64,000 nucleotides of DNA. It comes from a virus. This document shows, piece after piece, positions 56,710-64,000 of the stretch (position 1 is the stretch's first letter; each line of letters starts with the position of its first letter). The stretch lies in IMG/VR virus record IMGVR_UViG_3300027777_000002, positions 1-64,000 of that record, one strand, 5' to 3'. Under the pieces are notes generated by a model. It was not told the DNA's origin. It saw nothing but the letters and a program-made list of their open reading frames with translations, and did no database searches. The translations under genes and the position numbers were made by a program.

Positions 56710-59560
56710 CCGATGCGTCTACTCTGCGACTTATTTTCATTACGTTGACACGCATACTAGGACCCTTGGTTTTAAACAATAGGTTCTTCTTTTCGTGATA
56801 CGAAACCATATAAGCTGGTAACGCTTCCATTTGTTTCTTGAAATTTGAATAGCCAAAGCTCATTGATACGCAGTGCGACCGAAGTTGTTGCTCTTCAATG
56901 TAGTAATCAATCCAGCCGGGGGTCATATTATGATCTACCCTACCGGCAATCTGCGAGCGTGTAAGTGATTGGTCTACTGCCTCGCCGGTTCCAAGCATGG
57001 CTTCTGTTGTACCGTTAAAAATTTTAACAATAACAAACTTGCCATAGTTCTCTCGGGTGTAGGCATTGAGGATGTCTTCTGCTGTACGCTGTGAGCCAAA
57101 GATTATTACCCTAGCCCTGTCAACCATTCCACGCAAAACATCAACAACTGGCCTAACAGGTATATCAATAATATTGGCGTACTTAGAACTAAGAAGAATA
57201 GTAGTAGCAACAATACAAGCGTTGCCAGCAGACCAAAAGCGCTCGTCGTTGGTGGATTTAAACTCTTTCTTAAGCGAGTCGTAAGTTTTCTTATAGACAT
57301 CTTTAACTGTCTCCCTGTTCTGCACTACCCAATGAATAAAGCGTTCGCCTGCTACGCCGTAATTTAGTTTTAATTTATCTAGCGTAGCGGATTCCACTAC
57401 GTTCCATTCTAGTTTAACTGTTGGGCATTCTTCAAGAATACGAAGCATCTCTGCTTGTGAAGCGTGTTTTCTCATACCGCCAAGGTAATCATAGACGTGG
57501 GTATTAGAACTAAGCAAAGCTATTGACTTCCAGTCCAATACATTTAACCTCTCTTTATTCGCATTACTCTCCATACGCTCCTTGCCCTTACCCTGTGATT
57601 GGTCTAGCAAGAAGGTAGGCAACCACTCAAAGTCTTCACGACTCTTAGCCGTAATCTCGTCAGAGATCAAAGGCAAACTACCTAGCAAACCTTGACGTTG
57701 TTGCAAAGCAACCGCTGATGTAGCTTGCCCTACCCTGTATTTCTCAGGCTCGCCAAAGAAGCTTTCAGCAAGCGCTAGCGCTAGTGACTTGCCAGTACCC
57801 GATGTATCTGAACCGAGGTGGTATGTCATACCGCTAAAGCCTGTGAACTCCATAAGGATAGACGCTGGACCCGCTATACCGATAGTCAGGATGTTCCAAA
57901 TCTCTCGTTTAATAAACAGATTCATAACCTCACGCCACTCCTCTATGGAGCCAGCCGACTTACAAGCCTTATTGATATTCTCAAGTCCGGGTGTTGGGAC
58001 AAACATTTTTTTGCCGTTGGGCGAGTATATACAACTGCTATATACAAAGGTTCTATCTTCTTGCCAACCATATTTATTAGGAACCTTGATTGCCGCTTTG
58101 TTAGCGCTAGCTACTTCTACGCAGGCACGGATGTATTCAAACAAGTTCTTATCGTTGCCTGAACCAAAAGCTGCAATAATGTTTTGGCTAGCTAAAGCCT
58201 TTACAGTTTCGTCTTTACTTACTACAGCCCGTTGTGGAAGCAGAATATCTACTACGCCTTCAGGTCTAAACGCCATCATGTGAACGCTATGCTCCCCGTT
58301 GCGGTTAAGAATGTCCACAACAAATAAGTCATACGGCAATAGCAAAACTTGTTTGCGAGATTTACTGCCATCAGCATCTTCCATGATTTTGTCCATGTAG
58401 ATACCGCCATGTTCGCCGTAGCTAAATCCTTTTGGTGGTACAGGGCGTGTAACTGCTACTGGCACAGCTTGTGTTTCTATCTCAGCTTCTTCTTTGGCTT
58501 GCTCAATCACCAATTCTTTCTCGGTGTTGTCAGTTTTTAATTCTCTCCCCCATACCAGAGGGTTAGTAATTTTACCTAGGTGCGGGCATGAGGTACAAAT
58601 GCCGGGGTTTATTTCATCTAGTTTTAAGCAAGGACTTGGACCCTTGGTGCTGTTCCATTTAGCGTTGATGCGTTCTTCATCGTATGGGTGCATTGCACCT
58701 AGTTTTTGCGCCCACTCGTAGCCGTCATCGCATTTCTTAGCCCATGACACTATGTTGAAAAACAATGGCTCCATGCCATCTTTGCTTGCGTTGGCTTTGT
58801 AGTGCTCAAGTTGACCGCATTGTTTTGTTGCGTCTATGTTTTTGAAAAACGTTGAGTTGTTTTCTATTAGTTTGACACTGGTTGCTCCTGTTGCTTTAGG
58901 GCGCTTGCCGGGTATATTGAGGGAGGTCTGCTCGTAGCTAGTAGTTAGCAAGTCTTTGAGGATAGCGTTGATCTTGTCTAGTTCAAACACCCCGCCAGCC
59001 ACTTTAATAACCACTTTACGAGGTTTCTCTTGCTTGTAGTTGTTGGTGTCAGGAACCCTTAAAACCCTCGCCGCATCGCCTGTAACGCCGAAGTCAATAC
59101 GTAGCCCTTCCTGTTTGCAAAGACGCTTTAGGTTCTCTGCTACGGGCTTCCAAGTGGCTATATCAACCTCTTCTATCAGGGGCCAATAAACGTGCAGTCC
59201 ACCCCCACTAGATAAGATGTATGGGGTTCCAAGGTCGGCTAACGAAGTTGTAGACAAAAAGGAGTCCAGCGCCGCCGCAGCTTCGTTCTTATTAGAATAA
59301 TCCTTTCCTTCGCCACAATCAATATCTAAAAATAGCGACTTGATTTTGGATGCGTTCTCTGCTACACGCTTGCCTGATTCTTTAAATGATGCTAGTGCGT
59401 AAAACGCATTGAGTCCTTGGCTATTAAACTGCATAGCTTCTTTGTATAAGTCTTCAATTGATTCAACAAACTTGTGTTCTTTCTTGGCTGTACTTAATTC
59501 ACAAGAGCAGTAATACCCCGATGACGGTAGCACAGTCGCTAAAAAATCTTGCGACTTCAT
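56693..59560 (-). CDS. primase-helicase (AEP-like + DUF927), 955 aa
   Basis: The N-terminal part looks like an archaeo-eukaryotic-type primase: FLDIDCGEG (D79, D81), SSGGGLHVYW (H123) and RIDFG with RVLRVPDTNNYK. A DUF927-type helicase follows from ~390: Walker A DTSGTGKS (~584-591) and a Walker B-like LPLISDEI. Three cysteines in CTSCPHLG (near 325) may bind zinc. It should prime and unwind phage DNA. It starts 9 bp after the HTH gene. Confidence 0.85.
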   Translation of the reverse strand: MKSQDFLATVLPSSGYYCSCELSTAKKEHKFVESIEDLYKEAMQFNSQGLNAFYALASFKESGKRVAENASKIKSLFLDIDCGEGKDYSNKNEAAAALDSFLSTTSLADLGTPYILSSGGGLHVYWPLIEEVDIATWKPVAENLKRLCKQEGLRIDFGVTGDAARVLRVPDTNNYKQEKPRKVVIKVAGGVFELDKINAILKDLLTTSYEQTSLNIPGKRPKATGATSVKLIENNSTFFKNIDATKQCGQLEHYKANASKDGMEPLFFNIVSWAKKCDDGYEWAQKLGAMHPYDEERINAKWNSTKGPSPCLKLDEINPGICTSCPHLGKITNPLVWGRELKTDNTEKELVIEQAKEEAEIETQAVPVAVTRPVPPKGFSYGEHGGIYMDKIMEDADGSKSRKQVLLLPYDLFVVDILNRNGEHSVHMMAFRPEGVVDILLPQRAVVSKDETVKALASQNIIAAFGSGNDKNLFEYIRACVEVASANKAAIKVPNKYGWQEDRTFVYSSCIYSPNGKKMFVPTPGLENINKACKSAGSIEEWREVMNLFIKREIWNILTIGIAGPASILMEFTGFSGMTYHLGSDTSGTGKSLALALAESFFGEPEKYRVGQATSAVALQQRQGLLGSLPLISDEITAKSREDFEWLPTFLLDQSQGKGKERMESNANKERLNVLDWKSIALLSSNTHVYDYLGGMRKHASQAEMLRILEECPTVKLEWNVVESATLDKLKLNYGVAGERFIHWVVQNRETVKDVYKKTYDSLKKEFKSTNDERFWSAGNACIVATTILLSSKYANIIDIPVRPVVDVLRGMVDRARVIIFGSQRTAEDILNAYTRENYGKFVIVKIFNGTTEAMLGTGEAVDQSLTRSQIAGRVDHNMTPGWIDYYIEEQQLRSHCVSMSFGYSNFKKQMEALPAYMVSYHEKKNLLFKTKGPSMRVNVMKISRRVDASDEQET

Positions 59561-59569
59561 ATTTGCCCT

Positions 59570-59833
59570 TTATTTACGATTACATTTTCTCATTGCTTCT
59601 TCCGATGTTGCGCTAGATGCAAGAATAATTAATAGGTTTTCTACACTCTTACGATATGCTGGTGATACCTCGGACCCGCCAAACCAGTTATAAATTGATT
59701 GTCTTGTTGCGCCTGTGTATTCTGCAATTTTTATTACAGGGAAGTCCAACTTAATAGCCCAACGACCTAGTTGATTACCTAGCGTCTTTGGGGCGCTTGA
59801 TGTTGTTTGTCTTATAGTTTCTGAATACGGCAT
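59570..59833 (-). CDS. HTH DNA-binding protein, 87 aa
   Basis: The segment LGRWAIKLDFPVIKIAEYTGATRQSIYNWFGG (~23-55) is a Cro/XRE-like helix-turn-helix. The C-terminus is helical and may dimerise. It lies directly before the primase-helicase gene and behind a 115-bp gap, so it could autoregulate the replication genes. It is one candidate to bind the 19-bp palindromes. Confidence 0.75.
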   Translation of the reverse strand: MPYSETIRQTTSSAPKTLGNQLGRWAIKLDFPVIKIAEYTGATRQSIYNWFGGSEVSPAYRKSVENLLIILASSATSEEAMRKCNRK

Positions 59834-59948
59834 ATTTCTCTCGTTAGTTAGGGTGGGGTACTTGCGTGATGTGAAGGAGCCGTCATAAATTAACGGTTAT
59901 ACAGGCTATTTAAGGTCGCCGAGCCGACCCACGCTTTCCCCCAAAACT
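59834..59948. other. intergenic gap with hairpin
   Basis: On the minus strand, after the stop of the 294-aa gene, GGTCG/CGACC forms a short GC stem (near 59,912-59,927) followed by TTAAAT, perhaps a weak terminator. A TATAAC lies downstream of it as a possible -10. The gap presumably holds the promoter of the HTH/primase unit. Confidence 0.4.
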
Positions 59949-60833
59949 TTACTCGTCGTCTGTTTCCCACTCGCCAATAACTTCGGCTAGCTTGCCTGTT
60001 TTCTTGGCTGGTACTGCATTGGGTTTAACGGCGGGTTTGCGTTTCTCAGGCTCATCAACCTCATCAGAGGCTTCTACCTTAACTGGCTTCTTGCCTTCTA
60101 ACGCTAATGGCGTATCTGACTTCTTAGATACGCTCATTGTGATAGCTTGCTTGGCTTCAGTAGACTGCCCCTTCTTTGCACAAACCTCGTACTCATCATC
60201 AGTCAACCAACGCTGTGGTTGGAAGAACAACTTGGGTACTGCGGCTTTAGTATCAAAACGTAAACGAGTTACCAAGGTTTCGGGGTTAATGCTCTGTGCC
60301 GCTAAGTAGCGTGCGTATGCCTGTAGTGGGCGCTTATCGCCATCTTCCTTACCAAAGATAGAAGTAGCGGCTAGGGTCAACTGCATAACATCGCCATCCA
60401 TATCGTTAGCTAATACAACCGCTAAGCGTTGGCTGAAACGGCAAGCACGAGAATCACCTTGCCCTGAACCCTTGGCATTTTGTGGGCAGTTAACACATGA
60501 ATCAGATTGAGGTTCATCAATGCTTGCGTCAGGCTTATCGCCATCAGCAGACCAACAATTAGGCGCAGAGGTAGCGCCTTCCTCGTAAGTGCCAGCATAG
60601 AATGTGCGGCTGATTTTTGGTGCGGCTTGCACAATGACTACGTCAAGGTGGCGGTCTTCAATAGACGCAACTTCTTTACCGCCAGCGACCAAGCGGAATA
60701 CCCCGCCCTTTGTTGAAATACGTTTTGTTGATGACCCTACGCCACCGGCAAGGCTCTTAGCTAATGATGAAAGTTCTGCACTCTTAGCAAAGGCAGGCAG
60801 TTTTGAGGGATTAAATGTAGTGAGTTCACTCAT
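59949..60833 (-). CDS. putative ssDNA-binding-like phage protein, 294 aa
   Basis: The pattern KRISTKGGVFRLVAGGKEVASIEDRHLDVVIVQAAPKISRTFYAGTYEEG, then CWSADGDKPDASI, CVNCPQNAKGSGQGDSRACRFSQRLAVVL, marks a conserved phage family that I know from replication modules. The three or four cysteines may bind zinc. A disordered C-terminus ends in acidic EWETDDE, as in SSB proteins. Placement beside the primase fits an ssDNA-binding role, but this is inference. Confidence 0.65.
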   Translation of the reverse strand: MSELTTFNPSKLPAFAKSAELSSLAKSLAGGVGSSTKRISTKGGVFRLVAGGKEVASIEDRHLDVVIVQAAPKISRTFYAGTYEEGATSAPNCWSADGDKPDASIDEPQSDSCVNCPQNAKGSGQGDSRACRFSQRLAVVLANDMDGDVMQLTLAATSIFGKEDGDKRPLQAYARYLAAQSINPETLVTRLRFDTKAAVPKLFFQPQRWLTDDEYEVCAKKGQSTEAKQAITMSVSKKSDTPLALEGKKPVKVEASDEVDEPEKRKPAVKPNAVPAKKTGKLAEVIGEWETDDE

Positions 60834-60844
60834 TTGTTTTTTCC

Positions 60845-61243
60845 TTAAGTTGTTGGTTTAGTAACGGTTACGGTGTTTTCAGTTAAAGAAGATAACCCCG
60901 CCGGAACCTTTCCGGGATTTTCTTCCAAAAATAAAGCCATATTAGATTGAGAAATTCTTCTTTCTACCAAATCCAAAGCATCGTTGTCCATCATAAATGT
61001 TTTGAATGAATCCCAATCGTCTGTGTAGTACCTCTTTTTAGTAGACAGGGAGATGTTGCCGCCCTCTGTTTTAACAGACTTAAGTCCAAGTTCACGCATT
61101 TGATCTTTCATAGCGTTCTTGAGTTCGTCTTTCTGTTCTTCCAGTTTGTCTAACTGTTTTTGTATTTCTTGCGTTTTTAAATATATCTTTCGATACACTC
61201 TTGCTAAAGTTTCTAGCGGTACTACTTCGTTTTCTTCTGACAT
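60845..61243 (-). CDS. coiled-coil replication-module protein, 132 aa
   Basis: Residues ~15-55 form a coiled coil (KTQEIQKQLDKLEEQKDELKNAM), followed by a beta/alpha domain (LKSVKTEGGNISLSTKKRYYTDDWDSFKTFM) like Gp157-type phage proteins. AAAGGAG lies upstream. It is probably an accessory to recombination or replication. Confidence 0.65.
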   Translation of the reverse strand: MSEENEVVPLETLARVYRKIYLKTQEIQKQLDKLEEQKDELKNAMKDQMRELGLKSVKTEGGNISLSTKKRYYTDDWDSFKTFMMDNDALDLVERRISQSNMALFLEENPGKVPAGLSSLTENTVTVTKPTT

Positions 61244-61253
61244 CTATTTTCTC

Positions 61254-61322
61254 CTTTCAATGTCTTTGTCAAATACTTTACATCTACAGCGGTGCAAATA
61301 CAACCCGATATAGGGTTTTTAC
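61254..61322 (-). promoter_or_regulatory. candidate promoter before the SSB-like unit
   Basis: On the minus strand TTGTAT-17-TAAAGT lies after a small AACCC/GGGTT stem that follows the helicase gene stop. The stem could terminate helicase transcripts and the promoter could start the next unit. Both matches are modest. Confidence 0.35.
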
Positions 61323-62882
61323 TTATCCGTTAATCTCTTCTTTATACAAGCTTAACAGAATGTCGTGTCCTCTTACCCGTTTTTCTAATTGGGCGAACAT
61401 CTTTTTTTCTATCTCGCTACCTTGTAAGTGTATCACAGTTACTTTCGTAGAATCCTGTCCGATTCGGTCAGCACGAGCAATACATTGAAGGTAGGTTTCT
61501 ACAGACATAACTGGTCCATAGAAAATTACTGTATCAGCCGCAGTAAGCGTTACACCATGAGATGCGGATTGCGGTTGAACTACTAAAATACGGGGGTCAG
61601 GAAGCGTTTGGAAGCGTTTAAAGATGTCTGTGCGTTTGGATACCCCTACATCCCCATGAATTACTTCAGAGGCTACATTGTGCTTTAAAAGGTGCGTATG
61701 AATGGTTTCTATACTGTGTCTAAACGGCGCAAAGACAATGACCTTGCGGTTAGTTTCTTCTAATACTTCCAGTAGTACTTGTAGACGTGGGGCGCAATCA
61801 AACTCCACAACTTCATGGTCGTCTGTGTATGCCGCACCAGCGCTGATTTGAAGAAGCTTGCTAACACCAGCCGCCGCATTAACTGCGGTAATTGTTTCTC
61901 CAGCCGCTTGCATAACCATTTTGTCTTTCAACTGCCTGTAGTATTTAACTTGCTGTGAAGTTAGCGGTATCTCTCGGGTTTCTGTAAGGACTGGTGGTAG
62001 GTCGGTACATTCTTCTTTGGTAAACCTAATGGCTGGTTGTAGCGCCTCAAATACTGCTTCAGCCGCACCCTTCTTTGGAACCCATTTGAACTGTGTAAGT
62101 TTCTGCATAGTCTTGTCACGCCATGCAGTAGCAAACTTAGGCACACCGCCGGGATTAACTAACCTAGCCAAACCGTACGCATCTACAGGCGATTGAGAAG
62201 CTGGCGTTCCTGTCATCATCCAAAGCATTGTGTCAGGCTTAAGTATTTTGTTAAGTGATTTCCAGCGTTTAGTGGATGTGTTTTTGTATGCGTTAGCTTC
62301 GTCAACAATCACTAGGTCAAACTTGCCGTTGGCAACTACCTCGTCAGCAATTAGATTTAATCCGTCATAGTTGACTACTACAAACTCGTAACTACCCTGA
62401 ACCATTTCTATACGGCGAGTAGCTTGCGCATGATGAGCCACCACAATCGAACGATGAATAATACTCTTGCCAACACCATTCATCCAAGCGTCGTGCATGA
62501 TAGATAGCGGACAGAGGATAAGGCAACGGCGCACAATCCCTAAATTCATTAAGTAGTCAGCCGCCCATAAAGCACTGAGGGTTTTCCCTGTGCCGGGGTC
62601 ATTAAATACAAAGGCTCTGCGATTGAGCGTTAAGAACTCTGAGGTATCTTCTTGGTGTGCAAACGGCTTATACATTCCGGGCCATTTATACCTAGCGCGT
62701 ATGGGAGAAGGGGCGCCTTTAACACCTAGATTGCGTAACACACGCACTTCGTCTAGTCCCCACTTAACTGCGACTTTATGTATGCTGCCATTCGATTCCA
62801 CAATGGCGTGGTTAGGTATGACTGCGTATTTTTCAGGGTTGCGGGTATTAAACACCAGCGCTTTGTTTTGTACAATTTCCAT
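61323..62882 (-). CDS. SNF2-type DNA helicase/translocase, 519 aa
   Basis: This is a superfamily 2 enzyme: KPFAHQ (72-77), Walker A NDPGTGKT (94-101), motif II VDEANAYK with DEAN at 194-197, motif III MTGTPASQSP, and in the C-terminal lobe VIVFAPFR, SASHGVTLT and ARADRIGQD (motif VI). SNF2-like proteins remodel protein-DNA complexes and may clear host proteins or aid replication and recombination. DEAN in place of DEAH/DEAQ is a variant. Its ATG overlaps the previous stop. Confidence 0.88.
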   Translation of the reverse strand: MEIVQNKALVFNTRNPEKYAVIPNHAIVESNGSIHKVAVKWGLDEVRVLRNLGVKGAPSPIRARYKWPGMYKPFAHQEDTSEFLTLNRRAFVFNDPGTGKTLSALWAADYLMNLGIVRRCLILCPLSIMHDAWMNGVGKSIIHRSIVVAHHAQATRRIEMVQGSYEFVVVNYDGLNLIADEVVANGKFDLVIVDEANAYKNTSTKRWKSLNKILKPDTMLWMMTGTPASQSPVDAYGLARLVNPGGVPKFATAWRDKTMQKLTQFKWVPKKGAAEAVFEALQPAIRFTKEECTDLPPVLTETREIPLTSQQVKYYRQLKDKMVMQAAGETITAVNAAAGVSKLLQISAGAAYTDDHEVVEFDCAPRLQVLLEVLEETNRKVIVFAPFRHSIETIHTHLLKHNVASEVIHGDVGVSKRTDIFKRFQTLPDPRILVVQPQSASHGVTLTAADTVIFYGPVMSVETYLQCIARADRIGQDSTKVTVIHLQGSEIEKKMFAQLEKRVRGHDILLSLYKEEING

Positions 62883-63142
62883 TACACCATCCTGTAGGTT
62901 AAGCCCGAGTTACCATCAGGTGCGGTAACAAGTCTGTGAGATTCTAAAAGGTTAGCCATAACTAAACGCATAAACGTATTAGCCCAAAACGGGTCTTCTT
63001 TAATTTCTTCAACAGTAACCCAGTTGTTGCCCCATCTAGCCAACCACATAGCTTCAAGCGTATCAGTAGGTGTATCAAAAGCTGGTGATGCTTCATTAAA
63101 AACTTCACCAAAATCTCTGAATAAACTGCTTAGTAGTTCCAT
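62882..63142 (-). CDS. hypothetical protein, 86 aa
   Basis: The product MELLSSLFRDFGEVFNEA... is helical, with a winged-helix-like string WVTVEEIKEDPFWANTFMRLVMANLLESHRLV and an ending YRMV. It could be a small DNA-binding partner of the helicase. AAAGGAA lies upstream and its stop overlaps the helicase start. Confidence 0.65.
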   Translation of the reverse strand: MELLSSLFRDFGEVFNEASPAFDTPTDTLEAMWLARWGNNWVTVEEIKEDPFWANTFMRLVMANLLESHRLVTAPDGNSGLTYRMV

Positions 63143-63166
63143 GTTTTCCTTTCGTTGTTGTCAGTA

Positions 63167-63406
63167 TTATTTTTTGTTGTCTGACATATTTGCTTTGGGA
63201 GATCGTAGTCTTAGGTTGCCCTTTGTTGACTTGCCCCCCGCTTTCAAAGGCTTGATGTGGTCAATGTGTTTGCCCTTGCGGTCAACGCCTTCTTTATCGT
63301 ATTTGCGTCTTGCACGTTGGCGCTCGATTTGGTCATCGGTTTCGCCTGTTTTCTTTTGCAGTTTGTATGCGTGTTTAAAGTCACGTTTGCCATTTACTTG
63401 AGTCAT
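63167..63406 (-). CDS. HNH-type endonuclease, 79 aa
   Basis: The start MTQVNGKRDFKHAYKLQ at 63406 has TAGGAC upstream. The longer in-frame version overlaps the nuclease gene upstream and is not preferred. GKHIDHIKPLKAGGKSTKGNLRLRSPKANMSD carries the D-H...N...N-type HNH core without zinc cysteines. Similar small HNH proteins are nickases or homing enzymes. Confidence 0.7.
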   Translation of the reverse strand: MTQVNGKRDFKHAYKLQKKTGETDDQIERQRARRKYDKEGVDRKGKHIDHIKPLKAGGKSTKGNLRLRSPKANMSDNKK

Positions 63407-63413
63407 ACTAGTC

Positions 63414-64000
63414 CTAGTGCTTGGGGTTAAATTCACAAGTTTTGACCTGACACCAACCGCATAGGGGTGTGCTTGTAGGATTCCAAACACCATTTGCATG
63501 GCTGGCTTCCAGTCTAGCTACCCTTTCCCTATACAACTGCCAGTGAAAGTCTTTCTCGTCTAACATCATTTTAGACTTAACCATACTATTTTTCACTACA
63601 AAAAGCAAAGATGAGTTTACTTGCCGTATATGAGGGAAATGGGCAAACACCATCAGGGACATCAGAATTAGCTGATCTCTGTCGGGGTATCTATCGTTGC
63701 CTGTTTTGTAATCAACTACCCAAGCCTTTAGCCCATCGTCATCTATGATAACCAAATCAGCAATTCCTCTAGCCCAAACATCCTCAGCATCGAACGCACA
63801 GGGGGAAAGATCAACCCGAACACCCATCTCTAACTCAGGTAGTTTCCTACCCTTGATCTTCATAAGTTGTTCTAGAATCGGTTTCATGTAGGCGTATTCT
63901 TCGGGAACTTCCTTGCCCTCTTTAACATACAACTCAGCCGCTTCATGCACTTGCTTGCCGTAGCGTGTGTGAACTGTGTCTTGAAAGGGGTAGTTCTTTA
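63414..64000 (-). CDS. PD-(D/E)XK (RecB/Cas4-like) nuclease, 5' end outside window
   Basis: The frame is open to the right edge (KNYPFQDTVHTRYGKQVHEAAE), so the start is beyond the window. The core is GIADLVIID and WVVDYKTGND (Asp, Asp, Lys of the PD-(D/E)XK site). A C-terminal CGWCQVKTCEF could hold an iron-sulfur cluster with another cysteine, as in Cas4/AddB-type exonucleases. It probably processes DNA ends in phage recombination. Confidence 0.8.
   Translation of the reverse strand, partial: KNYPFQDTVHTRYGKQVHEAAELYVKEGKEVPEEYAYMKPILEQLMKIKGRKLPELEMGVRVDLSPCAFDAEDVWARGIADLVIIDDDGLKAWVVDYKTGNDRYPDRDQLILMSLMVFAHFPHIRQVNSSLLFVVKNSMVKSKMMLDEKDFHWQLYRERVARLEASHANGVWNPTSTPLCGWCQVKTCEFNPKH

Noticed and set aside
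1-64000. tRNA genes, CRISPR arrays, integrase or lysogeny module
   Set aside because: No tRNA-like cloverleaf, regular spacer array, recombinase or typical repressor/integrase block was seen on reading both strands.

Overview
The window reads as most of the genome of a tailed double-stranded DNA phage with a short, P22/T7-like (podovirus) tail. Terminase, portal, scaffold, capsid, two head-tail connectors, a P22 gp10-like tail protein, a lysis block and very large ejection proteins are present, and no tape measure, sheath or baseplate genes are seen. The host cannot be read from the sequence. The DUF3310, GH19 endolysin and 3-TM holin set and the moderate GC suggest a Gram-negative, possibly freshwater, proteobacterium; this is inference only. 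No integrase, tRNA, DNA polymerase or RNA polymerase is visible.

Layout: (1) 1-12,207 is one long leftward run of about 30 small, tightly packed early-type genes: VRR-NUC nuclease, zinc ribbons, DUF3310, a DUF3150 / VWA-metallopeptidase / MoxR-ATPase triad, and many unknowns, including nine complete genes shorter than 60 codons. It carries four copies of an exact 19-bp palindrome and an AT-rich, origin-like gap at 10.6-10.9 kb. (2) 12,208-13,037 is a regulatory hinge. It holds inverted repeats, a leader terminator aimed at the left arm, one tiny rightward gene, an insulating terminator and a near-consensus promoter that launches the late genes. (3) 13,038-56,555 is the rightward late region: terminase, 2OG-Fe(II) oxygenase, portal, GroES-like protein, scaffold, capsid, a leftward GNAT/HNH cassette, a cluster of small Lys/Gly-rich proteins, connectors, tail fibres with a 1,461-residue repeat protein, an array of short fibre-tip genes, spanin-like/holin/GH19 lysis genes, the gp10-like protein and ejection proteins up to 2,807 residues. 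(4) 56,512-64,000 is leftward again: primase-DUF927 helicase, HTH protein, ssDNA-binding-like protein, SNF2-type helicase, HNH protein and a PD-(D/E)XK nuclease cut by the right edge.

Both flanks are transcribed leftward. If the molecule is circular or circularly permuted and slightly longer than 64 kb, transcription leaving coordinate 1 would re-enter at the right edge and run to 56.5 kb, giving one early/replication arm facing one late arm. The most striking features are the chaperone-like triad, mobile beta modules shared by unrelated virion proteins (one nested inside another), the array of alternating fibre-tip paralogues, the 16x20-residue plus 5x11-residue repeats in the giant fibre, and the dispersed 19-bp palindrome.
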